Below, in pieces: positions 9,075 to 17,717 of a stretch of 53,056 bases of DNA. Below the pieces are notes generated by a model. The model was given only the letters and a program-made list of their open reading frames with translations. It had not been told where the DNA came from and ran no database searches. Within the stretch, counting starts at the first letter, position 1; the number at the start of each line of letters is the position of its first letter. The stretch spans positions 1-53,056 of the forward strand of contig JAEELO010000066.1 of assembly GCA_016282705.1 (NCBI GenBank), in the 5' to 3' direction. Source of the DNA: Candidatus Gastranaerophilales bacterium. GTDB taxonomy: Bacteria > Cyanobacteriota > Vampirovibrionia > Gastranaerophilales > Gastranaerophilaceae. The translations under genes and the position numbers were made by a program.

Positions 9075-10327
9075 TATAAAACCTCCCTGACATCGGCTAT
9101 GTATCCTTTTATTGCGCTATATGCTGCAGTTGCAGGAGATGCAAGATATATAAATCCTTCAGTATTTCCCATTCTGCCTCTAAAATTTCTGTTTTGGGTT
9201 GCAAGACATTTCTCTCCGTCTCCGAGAATTCCGGCATGTACACCTACACAAGCACCGCAGCCTGATGTCACTATAGCTGCACCTGCTTCTACAAAAGTTG
9301 TTATTAAACCTTCTTCAAGAGCCTGTAAAAATACTCCTCTTGATGCCGGTGCTACAAGAAGTCTCAAACCGTCTTTAACTTTTTTACCTTTTAAAATTGA
9401 AGCTGCAATTCTGAGGTCTTCGATTCGTCCGTTTGTACAAGTACCTATATATACCTGATTAATTTCAATATGTTCTATTTCGTCAATAGTTTTTGTATTA
9501 TCTACGGTATGAGGACAAGAGACGGTCGGCTTTAATTCATTAAGATTTATATTAATTACTTTTTCATATATTGCATCAGGGTCAGCTTTAATTTCTTTAA
9601 ATTTATCTGCTCTTCCGCGTTCTTTTAAATACTCATATGTTTTTTCATCCGTTTCAAAAAGACCTGCTTTTGCGCCTGCTTCAACAGCCATATTAGAAAT
9701 AGTAAACCTGTCAGCCATTGTCATATTTTTAACACCGCTGCCCGTAAACTCAAGTGCTTTATAGGTTGCACCGTCAGCACCGATTAATCCTATTAAATGA
9801 AGAATAAAATCTTTTGCATAAACACCTTTAGGGAAGCTGCCTTCAACAACAATTTTATATGTAGAAGGAACTTTTAACCATGTTTTTCCAAGTCCCATAA
9901 CAACTGCGATATCAGTAGAACCAACTCCTGTAGCAAAAGCGCCCAATGCTCCGGATGTACAAGTATGAGAATCGGCACCGAGCAATATTTCTCCCGGATT
10001 AACAAAACTTTCAATTAATCTTTGATGACAAACACCTTCACCTACTTCAGAAAGAACAGCACCATATTCTTTTGCGAAATCACGCAGTACGGTATGAGAA
10101 TTAGAAAGTTCTTTTCTGGGGCTTGGTGCAGCATGGTCAATAAAAAGAATAGTTCTTTTAGGATTAAATAATTTTGTTTTATTTAATTTTTTGAATTCAT
10201 TAACCGCCAAAGGGCCTGTACCATCCTGTACCATTACTACATCTATATTTGAAATAACCAATTCTCCCGGAACTACATTTTTTCCGGAGTGGGCTGATAA
10301 TATTTTTTCTGCAATTGTTTGTCCCAT
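9074..10327 (-). CDS. Aconitase/isopropylmalate-isomerase family large subunit
   Basis: A 417-residue [4Fe-4S] hydro-lyase of the LeuC/HacA type. The cluster cysteines are C297 in YIGTCTNGRIEDL and C357/C360 in SGCGACVGVHAGIL. LLGADSHTCTSGALG and the NRNFRGRMGN stretch are conserved in the family. I chose the ATG at 10327 (MGQTIAEK) because GGGAG lies 6 bases before it; an ATG five codons earlier has no ribosome site. It starts an operon with the small subunit and isocitrate dehydrogenase, which argues for an aconitase role: citrate to isocitrate, then 2-oxoglutarate for glutamate synthesis. LeuC or homoaconitase functions remain possible. It is divergent from the CorA-like gene across about 180 bases. 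Confidence 0.86.
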   Translation of the reverse strand: MGQTIAEKILSAHSGKNVVPGELVISNIDVVMVQDGTGPLAVNEFKKLNKTKLFNPKRTILFIDHAAPSPRKELSNSHTVLRDFAKEYGAVLSEVGEGVCHQRLIESFVNPGEILLGADSHTCTSGALGAFATGVGSTDIAVVMGLGKTWLKVPSTYKIVVEGSFPKGVYAKDFILHLIGLIGADGATYKALEFTGSGVKNMTMADRFTISNMAVEAGAKAGLFETDEKTYEYLKERGRADKFKEIKADPDAIYEKVININLNELKPTVSCPHTVDNTKTIDEIEHIEINQVYIGTCTNGRIEDLRIAASILKGKKVKDGLRLLVAPASRGVFLQALEEGLITTFVEAGAAIVTSGCGACVGVHAGILGDGEKCLATQNRNFRGRMGNTEGFIYLASPATAAYSAIKGYIADVREVL

Positions 10328-10508
10328 ATTTTCTCCCTGCATATTCTTATATTTTGATTGTAAACAAATAATAATGCTGTGTCCAGTTTAAATTGAGTCA
10401 ATTTATTATAAAATCTTCTCCTATAAATAACTTAAAATAACCTTAAAAGGCTTCCAATATGGGTGAATTTATGGTTTAATTATTTTGTAAATATTTGAGA
10501 TATTAATT

Positions 10509-11459
10509 ATGATTAAAATCCTCAAAACAGAAGATAATAAGCAATTGCTAAAACTAAGTATAAATGAGGCTGTATCAGGCTCATGGTTTAGCTTGATTGC
10601 TCCTAATGAGGAAGAAATCAAACAAGTATCTCTTGTTCTAGGTTTGGATGAAGACTTCCTTTTAAATTCATTAGACCTTGATGAAAGATCACGTATAGAA
10701 ATTGAAGACGGGAACATTCTTATAATTACAAATTTACCGATAATGACAGAAGACGGTTGTTTTGACACATTGCCAATGGGTATTATTTATACTCCCACAT
10801 CAATTATTACGGTATGTTCTAAGGATAATAATATTCTTTCTTCATTTAACGAAACAACAGCTTATACATTTGATACAAGAAACAAAACAGAATTTATGCT
10901 GAAAATACTTTATCGTTCGGTTAAATTCTATTTGAAATATTTGGATATAATCAACAGAACAACGGATAACATTGAAACCGAACTCCAAAAAGCAACAAAT
11001 AACAAAGCATTATTCCAATTAATGGAAATACAGAAAACTCTCGTATATTTTTCAACTGCATTAAAGGATAATGATATAGTGCTGCAAAAGATAATGAGAA
11101 TGACAAATTCGGCATCAGGAAGTTATTTAAAAAACACGGAAGAGGATATCGACCTTTTGGAAGATGTTATTATTGATACCAGACAGGCTATCGAAATGGT
11201 TGATATGCACAGAATGATTCTGGAAGCAATGATGGAAGGTTTTGCTTCAATTATAAATAATAATCTAAACCAAGTTATGAAATTTTTAGCGGCAATTACA
11301 ATTATAATGTCAATTCCGACAATGATTGGCGGTTTATGGGGGATGAATGTACCTGTTCCATACGGGAATCATCCGTTCGGTTTTATAATTGTTGTTATGC
11401 TTGCTATAATTACATCAATAGTAGTAGTAGTATATTTCAGAAAAAAAGGTATGTTCTAG
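10509..11459 (+). CDS. CorA-type divalent cation transporter
   Basis: A 316-residue membrane protein with the CorA hallmark GMN (in GGLWGMNVPVP) near residue 280. The motif is flanked by two C-terminal transmembrane helices, the second ending in a basic tail (YFRKKGMF). The N-terminal 240 residues form the cytoplasmic regulatory domain with a long helix, as in the pentameric Mg2+/Co2+ channels. The periplasmic loop PYGNHP differs from the common MPEL, which is usual among CorA-like relatives. It heads a three-gene run with a degenerate receiver-GGDEF protein and a TIM-barrel protein. Confidence 0.9.
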   Translation: MIKILKTEDNKQLLKLSINEAVSGSWFSLIAPNEEEIKQVSLVLGLDEDFLLNSLDLDERSRIEIEDGNILIITNLPIMTEDGCFDTLPMGIIYTPTSIITVCSKDNNILSSFNETTAYTFDTRNKTEFMLKILYRSVKFYLKYLDIINRTTDNIETELQKATNNKALFQLMEIQKTLVYFSTALKDNDIVLQKIMRMTNSASGSYLKNTEEDIDLLEDVIIDTRQAIEMVDMHRMILEAMMEGFASIINNNLNQVMKFLAAITIIMSIPTMIGGLWGMNVPVPYGNHPFGFIIVVMLAIITSIVVVVYFRKKGMF

Positions 11460-11477
11460 GAAATAGAGGGTAGGAAA

Positions 11478-12746
11478 TTGAAAAACGGTTCTATTTTAAT
11501 AATATCAAATGATAATAAAGTCGGTGAACAAATTTCGAGCAAAATAAAATTGCTCCGTGAATGTGACGTTATCAAAAATGTTTCTTATATAGAAGCAATA
11601 TCTGTTTTGAATTCGACACAGCCGTCTTTAATTCTGGTCTATAGTTCAACTTCTGATACAGTTGGTATTATAAAAGAAATAAGAGCAATAAAAGCACTTG
11701 ATAAAGTTCCTATAATCTTTGTAATGGATGCATTCGTTGAAGATTTATTAATGTATGCATTTGATAACGGTATTGATGACTTCTTCTTCCTAAATGATGC
11801 TGATTCCATTATTCTCATGAGAATATTTTTAACACTGCAAAAATCTATTTTGTATAAACAAATTGATATAGGAAATGAAATATTGGTTTCCGCAAATATA
11901 ATAGATAAACAAACAGGAATATACAAAAAAGAACAGGCTCCTGTTGCTTTAAGAAATTTCTTTAGCAAAAGTATGGAAGAAAATCTTGAAAATACAGTAT
12001 TTATGTACTTAAAGCCCATTCCGTTAGATGATAAGAAGCCTGATATGCCGCATATTGCAGAAATAGTAAAAAAAGTTCCGAGAGGAAATGATATTGTTGC
12101 ATATGGCAGAGGTAACGGCTTCTATTTAATTTTATATAATTCAGGGATTGGCGGTGCAAAATCCGTTTCTTCAAGAATTAAAAATTTATTAACGAACGAA
12201 TGTAAAATTTTTGCGGTTGCAGCAGAAATAACAGCTTCATTTGAAGAAATGGAACCTGTTTTATATCAAAGTTTAAAAGACCAAATTTCGGCAGACAAAG
12301 ACTTTAATTATTTATACGACCTTTCATTTAACGAAGTAGCTGAAGTTATGGATATTCGGGATGAAAACGGTCAAAGATTAAAAGATTTTAAAAAAGATTT
12401 CATGGGAAATTTTGAAAAAATAGTCGCACCTGTATTCTATCAGGTTCAATCTTCTAATGCCGAAAAATTTCCAAATGCAAGTATTGACTTTAGTATAAAC
12501 GAATCTGAAAGCAAATTTTCAATAAAACAGGATGAAATAAATAGTGAAGTATCAATAACTTATCCTGCATATATTAAGTTATTAATGGACATAAAGCATT
12601 TTGAAGGCGATAAATCACCTGTGGTAAGAAGACTAACTTATGATTTTGAAGATTTTTCTTCCGAAAAGCTTGAATCAATATTAAAAGATGTAATTCAAGA
12701 ATTCGCAGACAGATTAAATATGAAAATGATGAATGCTTCGGAATAA
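11478..12746 (+). CDS. Degenerate receiver plus degenerate GGDEF-like protein
   Basis: A 422-residue cytoplasmic protein. Residues 5-120 follow the receiver fold but the phosphoacceptor region reads LILVYSSTSDT, so the aspartate is missing. Residues about 140-255 resemble a GGDEF domain: DKQTGIYKKEQAP at the start, then RGNDIVAYGRGNGFYLILYN where active cyclases have R..D..R.GGDEF. GNGFY replaces GGDEF, so catalysis is unlikely. The C-terminal 150 residues match nothing I recognise. The start is TTG at 11478 behind GAGGGTAGG. The stop is 2 bases before the next ATG. A protein-protein or nucleotide-sensing role is inference. Confidence 0.68.
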   Translation: MKNGSILIISNDNKVGEQISSKIKLLRECDVIKNVSYIEAISVLNSTQPSLILVYSSTSDTVGIIKEIRAIKALDKVPIIFVMDAFVEDLLMYAFDNGIDDFFFLNDADSIILMRIFLTLQKSILYKQIDIGNEILVSANIIDKQTGIYKKEQAPVALRNFFSKSMEENLENTVFMYLKPIPLDDKKPDMPHIAEIVKKVPRGNDIVAYGRGNGFYLILYNSGIGGAKSVSSRIKNLLTNECKIFAVAAEITASFEEMEPVLYQSLKDQISADKDFNYLYDLSFNEVAEVMDIRDENGQRLKDFKKDFMGNFEKIVAPVFYQVQSSNAEKFPNASIDFSINESESKFSIKQDEINSEVSITYPAYIKLLMDIKHFEGDKSPVVRRLTYDFEDFSSEKLESILKDVIQEFADRLNMKMMNASE

Positions 12747-12748
12747 TT

Positions 12749-13531
12749 ATGCTTGAAAATATATTAATATCATCATCCGCATGCAATACAATCAGAGAGT
12801 CTGTATTGCTTGCTAAAGAATTAAATGCAGGAATAGAAATAAGCAGAATTCCCTTGTATAAAAATAAAAATCTTACTCTGCAAGATACAATTGATATTTT
12901 AAATGCTGATTTAGAAGGATTTGCAGGAAGAAAAACGCTTCATGCAATGTTTTCTGATGTCAATGTTTCGAGTTCGGATTGGGAATTGCGAGAAGTTGCT
13001 CAAAAAAGATGCATTCAATCTTTTGAAATTGGCAAGGCGTTAGGTGTTGAAACAATACTGTACCATACAGGGAATAAAGGTACTAAGCATTACGGTTCAA
13101 TAAAAAATTTTAAAAAAAATTATGCATTATTTTGGAAAGAGTTAATAAAAGATTTTGAGAAAACAGGTATCATTGCAGTTGCGGAAAATGTATTTGAAAC
13201 AACTCCCGATTATTGTCTTGATTTGCTTTATTCGATTAATTCACCGAATTTTAAATTGGCTATTGATACAGGGCATATAAATTTATATGCAAAGGAGACA
13301 AAAGTTACTGATTGGATTAAAGCATACGGACAAAATTTACATCATATGCATATCCATAATAACTACAGAGAAAATGATGACCATTTCGATTTGTGTAAAG
13401 GAACATTGGATTTTCGTGAAATATTTGCAGCCTTGAAAGAAAATAAATTGAACCCTTCAATGGTTCTTGAAATGTTTACGGAACAAGACATAAGGAACAG
13501 TATAAATTATATTAATTTAATTCAAAAATAA
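12749..13531 (+). CDS. Sugar phosphate isomerase/epimerase-like TIM barrel
   Basis: A 260-residue protein of the xylose-isomerase-like/AP endonuclease 2 superfamily. Metal-ligand candidates are the Glu of AENVFE, the Asp/His of AIDTGHINLY, the His pair in HHMHIHNN, the Asp/His in DDHFDLCKGTLDF and the Glu of VLEMF, in the expected order. Members isomerise or epimerise sugars, or act as endonuclease IV. The short length and HIHNN...HFDLCKG pattern favour the sugar-type branch. The substrate is unknown. It is the last gene of its operon and is followed at once by a terminator. Confidence 0.8.
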   Translation: MLENILISSSACNTIRESVLLAKELNAGIEISRIPLYKNKNLTLQDTIDILNADLEGFAGRKTLHAMFSDVNVSSSDWELREVAQKRCIQSFEIGKALGVETILYHTGNKGTKHYGSIKNFKKNYALFWKELIKDFEKTGIIAVAENVFETTPDYCLDLLYSINSPNFKLAIDTGHINLYAKETKVTDWIKAYGQNLHHMHIHNNYRENDDHFDLCKGTLDFREIFAALKENKLNPSMVLEMFTEQDIRNSINYINLIQK

Positions 13532-13563
13532 AAAAGCCATATTTCAATAATATGGCTTTTTTA
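13531..13563. terminator. Bidirectional terminator
   Basis: AAAAAAGCCATAT pairs with ATATGGCTTTTTT across a short loop. A runs precede and T runs follow the stem, so it can serve both the plus-strand operon and the convergent SIMPL gene. Confidence 0.88.
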
Positions 13564-13581
13564 TTTTATTCAAATGATAAC

Positions 13582-14319
13582 TTATTTAACTGTAAATGTT
13601 GCGGAAACTGTTGAAACAACCTTCTTCTCAATAGAAGATGTATCATTTATGCCGTAGTCATTTACCTCTGTTGAGTCAACAGGAACTATTTGGAATACTC
13701 CGACTTTAGCACTGGTCATAACACCGATTTTTCCGTTTGTACCTTCAACCAGACTTTCTGCCCTTGCTTTTGCATTTTTAGATGCTTCTGCTATCATTTT
13801 AACTTTTATGTCATCGAGCTTAGAAACAAAATATTCTACATTCTGAGTCGTTAAATCAACATCTTGTTCAATTAACGTATCAACTTTTTTTGATATATCC
13901 GTTAATAAATTAATATCGTTTGATTTTACTGTTATGTATTGAGAAAGGTTATAGCATTCAATTTCATTTGAAGTGTTGCCGTTAGGGAAACGTTTGTATT
14001 CTTCATAACTGTTTATTGCGGAGAATGTAATATTTTTTTCTTCTATACCGCTATCCAATAAGAATTTTTTAACTTTTTTTGCATCCGCTTTAATTTTTGC
14101 ATAGCCTTGTTTTAAATTCGGCTGTTTTGTATGCAGGTCAATATTCCAAGATGCTGAATCAGATGTAACATTTTGGCTTGCACTGCCTGTTACTCTTATT
14201 GTTTGATTTGAAAGTTTTTGAAATTCAACTACTGATTTTGAAAGAATATAAGTTGAAAATATACTTCCTATTGCAATTAACACACCTAAAATAACAATTT
14301 GGTAATCTTTAATTTGCAT
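13582..14319 (-). CDS. SIMPL-domain (DUF541, YggE-like) membrane-anchored protein
   Basis: A 245-residue protein with an N-terminal transmembrane anchor (IVILGVLIAIGSIFSTYIL) and an exported SIMPL domain. The domain begins with IRVTGSASQNVTSDSASWNIDL, has the alternating helix segment QGYAKIKADAKKVKKFLLDSGI and ends VSTVSATFTVK. In other bacteria YggE-like proteins protect against oxidative stress or act at the envelope, but no reaction is known. The gene stands alone, convergent with the operon before it. Confidence 0.87.
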   Translation of the reverse strand: MQIKDYQIVILGVLIAIGSIFSTYILSKSVVEFQKLSNQTIRVTGSASQNVTSDSASWNIDLHTKQPNLKQGYAKIKADAKKVKKFLLDSGIEEKNITFSAINSYEEYKRFPNGNTSNEIECYNLSQYITVKSNDINLLTDISKKVDTLIEQDVDLTTQNVEYFVSKLDDIKVKMIAEASKNAKARAESLVEGTNGKIGVMTSAKVGVFQIVPVDSTEVNDYGINDTSSIEKKVVSTVSATFTVK

Positions 14320-14434
14320 GTTTATCTCCTTTTAATAAATATTTTCATGCAAATTAAGTTTAGCATATAAAATAAATTATTCAAAGTTGTATTGTATAAT
14401 TATGTATGATAATATTCATAGACAGAGGGGAATT

Positions 14435-15412
14435 ATGTCTTTTTGTCCGCAGCCATTTAACAGAATAGAAATATATGAAAACGGAGATGTATATAATTGT
14501 TGTCCTCCGTTTATAAGTAATTATTGTATAGGCAATATCTATCAGAATTCTTTTGATGAGATATGGAACGGTGAAAAAATTCAAGAATTACGCCGAAAGA
14601 TAATTAATTCGGATTTTTCGTTGTGTGCGGATATTTGCCAGAGAAAAATGAATGAAGAAACAAGACTGCCTGAATACAATGAAATAATGCAGAAATATCC
14701 CGAAGAAATTAATGTATCTTCTGATAATTCCTGCAACGTAAAATGCAAAATATGCAGGGATGACTGTCTGAGAACAGAATATAATAAAGATAAACTGGAT
14801 GAAGAAATAAAAAATATATGGCTTCCGATTTTTAAAGATGCCCGCATAATAAGGTTTGGCTGCAGCGGAGAACCTTTTGCAAGCTATAAAGAATCAAGTT
14901 TAATAAAATATACCGCAGAAAAATATCCTGATATTAAATTCCATTTTCATACAAACGGTATTTTGGGAAATGAAAAGAAATTAAAAGACTTAAAAGTATA
15001 CGATAAAATAGACACCATAACGGTATCACTACATAGTGCTTCAATTTGGACATATAATAAAATCGTTCGAGGAGGAAATTACTTTAAAGTAATGCAAAAT
15101 ATAAAATTATATTCCGAAATGAAGAAAAACGGTTTATTAAAGCATTTTAGAATGATTTTTGTAGTATATGAAGATAACTACAAAGAAATGGAAAAATTTG
15201 CCAAGCTGGCGTTAAAATACAATGCTCAAGCTGAATTCTGGGCTTTGAGAAAAACAAATAATACCGAAGTTTGTACTAATTACGAAAAATATTCGGTTGT
15301 AAATAAAAATCATAAACATCATAAAAAATTATTAAAAATTTTGGAAAATCCTATTTTTGATAACGAAAATATTATATTGTATCCGGAATTAAAAGAATTG
15401 AGAAGCAGGTAG
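14435..15412 (+). CDS. Radical SAM protein with N-terminal SPASM-like domain (copy 1)
   Basis: A 326-residue protein. The N-terminal 75 residues look like a SPASM cluster-binding domain: C4 (FCPQPFNRIEI), CC at 22-23 after GDVYN, IGNIY, DEIWNG, ELRRKI, then C64 and C68. The radical SAM motif follows at C100-x3-C104-x2-C107 (CNVKCKIC) with the usual barrel elements CSGEPFAS, FHFHTNGIL and TVSLHSAS. The domain order is the reverse of typical SPASM proteins, where the cluster domain is C-terminal. The start at 14435 is chosen for AGAGGGG 5 bases upstream. The stop is 3 bases before a paralogue. It probably modifies a peptide or sugar-type substrate; no precursor peptide is visible nearby. Confidence 0.85.
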   Translation: MSFCPQPFNRIEIYENGDVYNCCPPFISNYCIGNIYQNSFDEIWNGEKIQELRRKIINSDFSLCADICQRKMNEETRLPEYNEIMQKYPEEINVSSDNSCNVKCKICRDDCLRTEYNKDKLDEEIKNIWLPIFKDARIIRFGCSGEPFASYKESSLIKYTAEKYPDIKFHFHTNGILGNEKKLKDLKVYDKIDTITVSLHSASIWTYNKIVRGGNYFKVMQNIKLYSEMKKNGLLKHFRMIFVVYEDNYKEMEKFAKLALKYNAQAEFWALRKTNNTEVCTNYEKYSVVNKNHKHHKKLLKILENPIFDNENIILYPELKELRSR

Positions 15413-15415
15413 AAA

Positions 15416-16417
15416 ATGAGCGGTATAAAAGAATTTTGCACAAGACCTTTTGAAGAAATAGAAATACATAACACAGGTGAAGTATATACCTGCTGTCCTA
15501 ATTGGAATAAATTTTATTCTATCGGAAATATTTATAAAGACAGCTTTGACGAAGTTTGGAACTCTGATAAAGCCGTAGATTTACGTAAGAGAATTATGAA
15601 TAAGGACTATTCTTTATGCGATTTGCAAGGCTGTGCATACCTAAAACAGCAGGATTTTAAATCTCCTTATGATGTCGAATGCAAGCCCGTAATGACAGAG
15701 TATCCTCAGATAGTAAAATATGTATATGACTATGAATGTAATATTGCTTGCAAAATATGCAGGAACAAAATTAAACGATTATCTGATGAAGAGCTTGAAT
15801 TGTTAAATTCAAAAATAGATACATTTTTCCTGCCGTTTTTACAATCGGCAAAAAAATTAATTATTAATGCTTATGGCGACCCGTTCGGTTCAAGACACAG
15901 CCGTATTGTGGTTCAAAAGGCAGCTGCTAAATATCCTGATTTAAAATTTGATTTCCATACAAACGGAATTTTATGTAACGAAGCTAATTTTAAAGCATTG
16001 AATATTACTCCCGATAAAATTGATAAAATAAGAATTTCAATACATGCTGCAACAGCCGAAACATACGGTAAAATAGTACCGGGAGGAGAATTATTATTTC
16101 CTAAAATAATAGAAAATTTGAAGTATCTTAAAGAAATCAGAAAACAAAATGATTTTCCCGTTTATATCCACTTTGTTATAAGCTCAATTAACTATAAAGA
16201 AATACCTATGTTTATAGACATAGCGGAAGAAGTTAATGCTTCGCCTCATTTCTGGGAATTTCGTCAGGAAAACTGTTCTTATCCTATGGAAGAAAATTTG
16301 TACATAGTAAGGAAAGACCATCCTCTGCATCAGGAATTGGTTAAAGTGTTACAGCATCCGAAAGTAAAACAATATAAAGACCATTTCTCTCCTGACTTTT
16401 ATGATTTAATTCAGTAA
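15416..16417 (+). CDS. Radical SAM protein with N-terminal SPASM-like domain (copy 2)
   Basis: A 333-residue paralogue of the gene before it. The N-terminal SPASM-like part has C8 (CTRPFEEIEI), CC at 26-27 after GEVYT, SIGNIYKDSFDEVWN, DLRKRI, C68 and C73. The radical SAM cysteines are C108, C112 and C115 (CNIACKIC), followed by AYGDPFGS, FDFHTNGIL and RISIHAAT. Both copies keep every cluster cysteine, so both should be active. The gene is co-transcribed with copy 1 (3-base gap) and followed by a terminator. Two similar but diverged enzymes in tandem suggest successive or alternative steps of one pathway. The substrate is unknown. Confidence 0.85.
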   Translation: MSGIKEFCTRPFEEIEIHNTGEVYTCCPNWNKFYSIGNIYKDSFDEVWNSDKAVDLRKRIMNKDYSLCDLQGCAYLKQQDFKSPYDVECKPVMTEYPQIVKYVYDYECNIACKICRNKIKRLSDEELELLNSKIDTFFLPFLQSAKKLIINAYGDPFGSRHSRIVVQKAAAKYPDLKFDFHTNGILCNEANFKALNITPDKIDKIRISIHAATAETYGKIVPGGELLFPKIIENLKYLKEIRKQNDFPVYIHFVISSINYKEIPMFIDIAEEVNASPHFWEFRQENCSYPMEENLYIVRKDHPLHQELVKVLQHPKVKQYKDHFSPDFYDLIQ

Positions 16418-16427
16418 ATAATAAAAA

Positions 16428-16460
16428 AAAAAGAGGAATTATATAATTCCTCTTTTTTAT
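16428..16460. terminator. Bidirectional terminator between radical SAM pair and nusA
   Basis: An A-rich run, AGAGGAATTAT paired with ATAATTCCTCT, and a T run. It lies between two convergent units and can stop both. Confidence 0.9.
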
Positions 16461-16473
16461 GATTTGTGATTAA

Positions 16474-17706
16474 TTATTCTTCAACTGCATCTTCAGCTGC
16501 TTCATCACCTTCAAATGCTTGCATATCTTCTTCATCCATAGCATATTCTTCTTGTTCTCTGATTTCTTCTGCTATTTCATCCGTTTCGTCATCAACAGGT
16601 TCTTCTTCTGGCTGGTCATTATGCTGAGGTTGAGGTGCAAATTCCATCTTAGCAGCTTGAGATTGGCTCTTAATATCTATCTTCCAGCCTGTTAATTTAT
16701 GTGCAAGTCTTACATTTTGACCGTCACGACCGATAGCTAAACTTAATTGGTCATCGGGAACTATAACAAATGCTTCTTTTGAATATTCATCATCTGCTAA
16801 AATATCAACAGAAACTATTCTTGCAGGAGATAAAGCGTTTACAATATATTCAACAGGATTATCGCTGTATCTTACAATATCAATTTTTTCATTTTTTAAT
16901 TCGCCGATAATTGTTTGAATTCTGCTTCCTCTCGGTCCGATACAAGCACCTACGGAGTCTACTTCAGGGTCATTGCTTGTAACTGCAATTTTGGTTCTGT
17001 AGCCTGCTTCTCTTGATATAGATTTAATTTCAACAATTCCGTCTTCAATTTCGGGAACTTCAAGTTCAAACAGCTCTCTTACGATTTCAGCGTGTGCATG
17101 AGAAACAATAACCTGCGGAAGTCTGGATGTTTCTTTAACATTAAGAACAAAAACTCTGATTCTGTTTCCGGGTTTGTAGTATTCTCCGGGGATTTGTTCC
17201 TTTTGCGGCATAATGGCATCGGTCTTACCGATGTTTACTATAACGTTCCTGTTTTCAACACGTTGAATAATACCTGTAGTTAAAGTACCTTTCTTTTCCA
17301 TAAATTCGTCAAGAACCAATTTTCTTTCAGCTTCACGAATTCTTTGTGTAATAACCTGTTTTGCACTTTGAGCTGCAATACGTCCGAAGTTTTCAGGTGT
17401 AACTTCTATTTTTACTTCATCTTCAAGTTCAACATCATCATCAATTTCTTTAGCATCTTTTAATGATATTTCCATATCGGGGTCTTCAACTTTTTCTACA
17501 ACTAATTTTGTTCTGAATACACCGATTTCACCTGATTGTTCATCAAGAATGGCTTCAACATTCGGAACTTCTTTTTGTTTAATTGTCTTTTTATATGCTG
17601 TAACAAGAGCATCACATAAAGAAGCAATAATTACATCTTTTGTTATACCTTTTTCTCTCTCTAATTCTTCACAGGCTTCAAACAAAGCCGTTCCTATCTT
17701 AATCAT
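16474..17706 (-). CDS. nusA: Transcription termination/antitermination factor NusA
   Basis: A 410-residue RNA polymerase-binding factor. Domain order: N-terminal polymerase-binding domain (1-125, IGTALFEACEELEREKGI), S1 domain (about 135-200, GTLTTGIIQRVENRNVIVNIG), KH1 with CIGPRGSRIQ, and KH2 with LAIGRDGQNVRLAHKLTGW. The final 60 residues are almost entirely acidic. The E. coli-type C-terminal repeats are absent, as in many other phyla. It lies 11 bases after rimP. Unlike the common rimP-nusA-ylxR-infB cluster, it is the last gene before a terminator. Confidence 0.97.
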   Translation of the reverse strand: MIKIGTALFEACEELEREKGITKDVIIASLCDALVTAYKKTIKQKEVPNVEAILDEQSGEIGVFRTKLVVEKVEDPDMEISLKDAKEIDDDVELEDEVKIEVTPENFGRIAAQSAKQVITQRIREAERKLVLDEFMEKKGTLTTGIIQRVENRNVIVNIGKTDAIMPQKEQIPGEYYKPGNRIRVFVLNVKETSRLPQVIVSHAHAEIVRELFELEVPEIEDGIVEIKSISREAGYRTKIAVTSNDPEVDSVGACIGPRGSRIQTIIGELKNEKIDIVRYSDNPVEYIVNALSPARIVSVDILADDEYSKEAFVIVPDDQLSLAIGRDGQNVRLAHKLTGWKIDIKSQSQAAKMEFAPQPQHNDQPEEEPVDDETDEIAEEIREQEEYAMDEEDMQAFEGDEAAEDAVEE

Positions 17707-17717
17707 TGTTCTTTCTC

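Noticed and set aside
9099-9458. 119-residue plus-strand ORF antisense to the large dehydratase subunit
   Set aside because: It overlaps the conserved cluster cysteines of the minus-strand gene and has no family features.
7569-10327. Annotation as leuC-leuD-leuB (leucine biosynthesis)
   Set aside because: The dehydrogenase carries isocitrate-type Ser-x-Asn and RENTEDLYAGIE; leuA is not adjacent. Kept as an alternative, not as the call.
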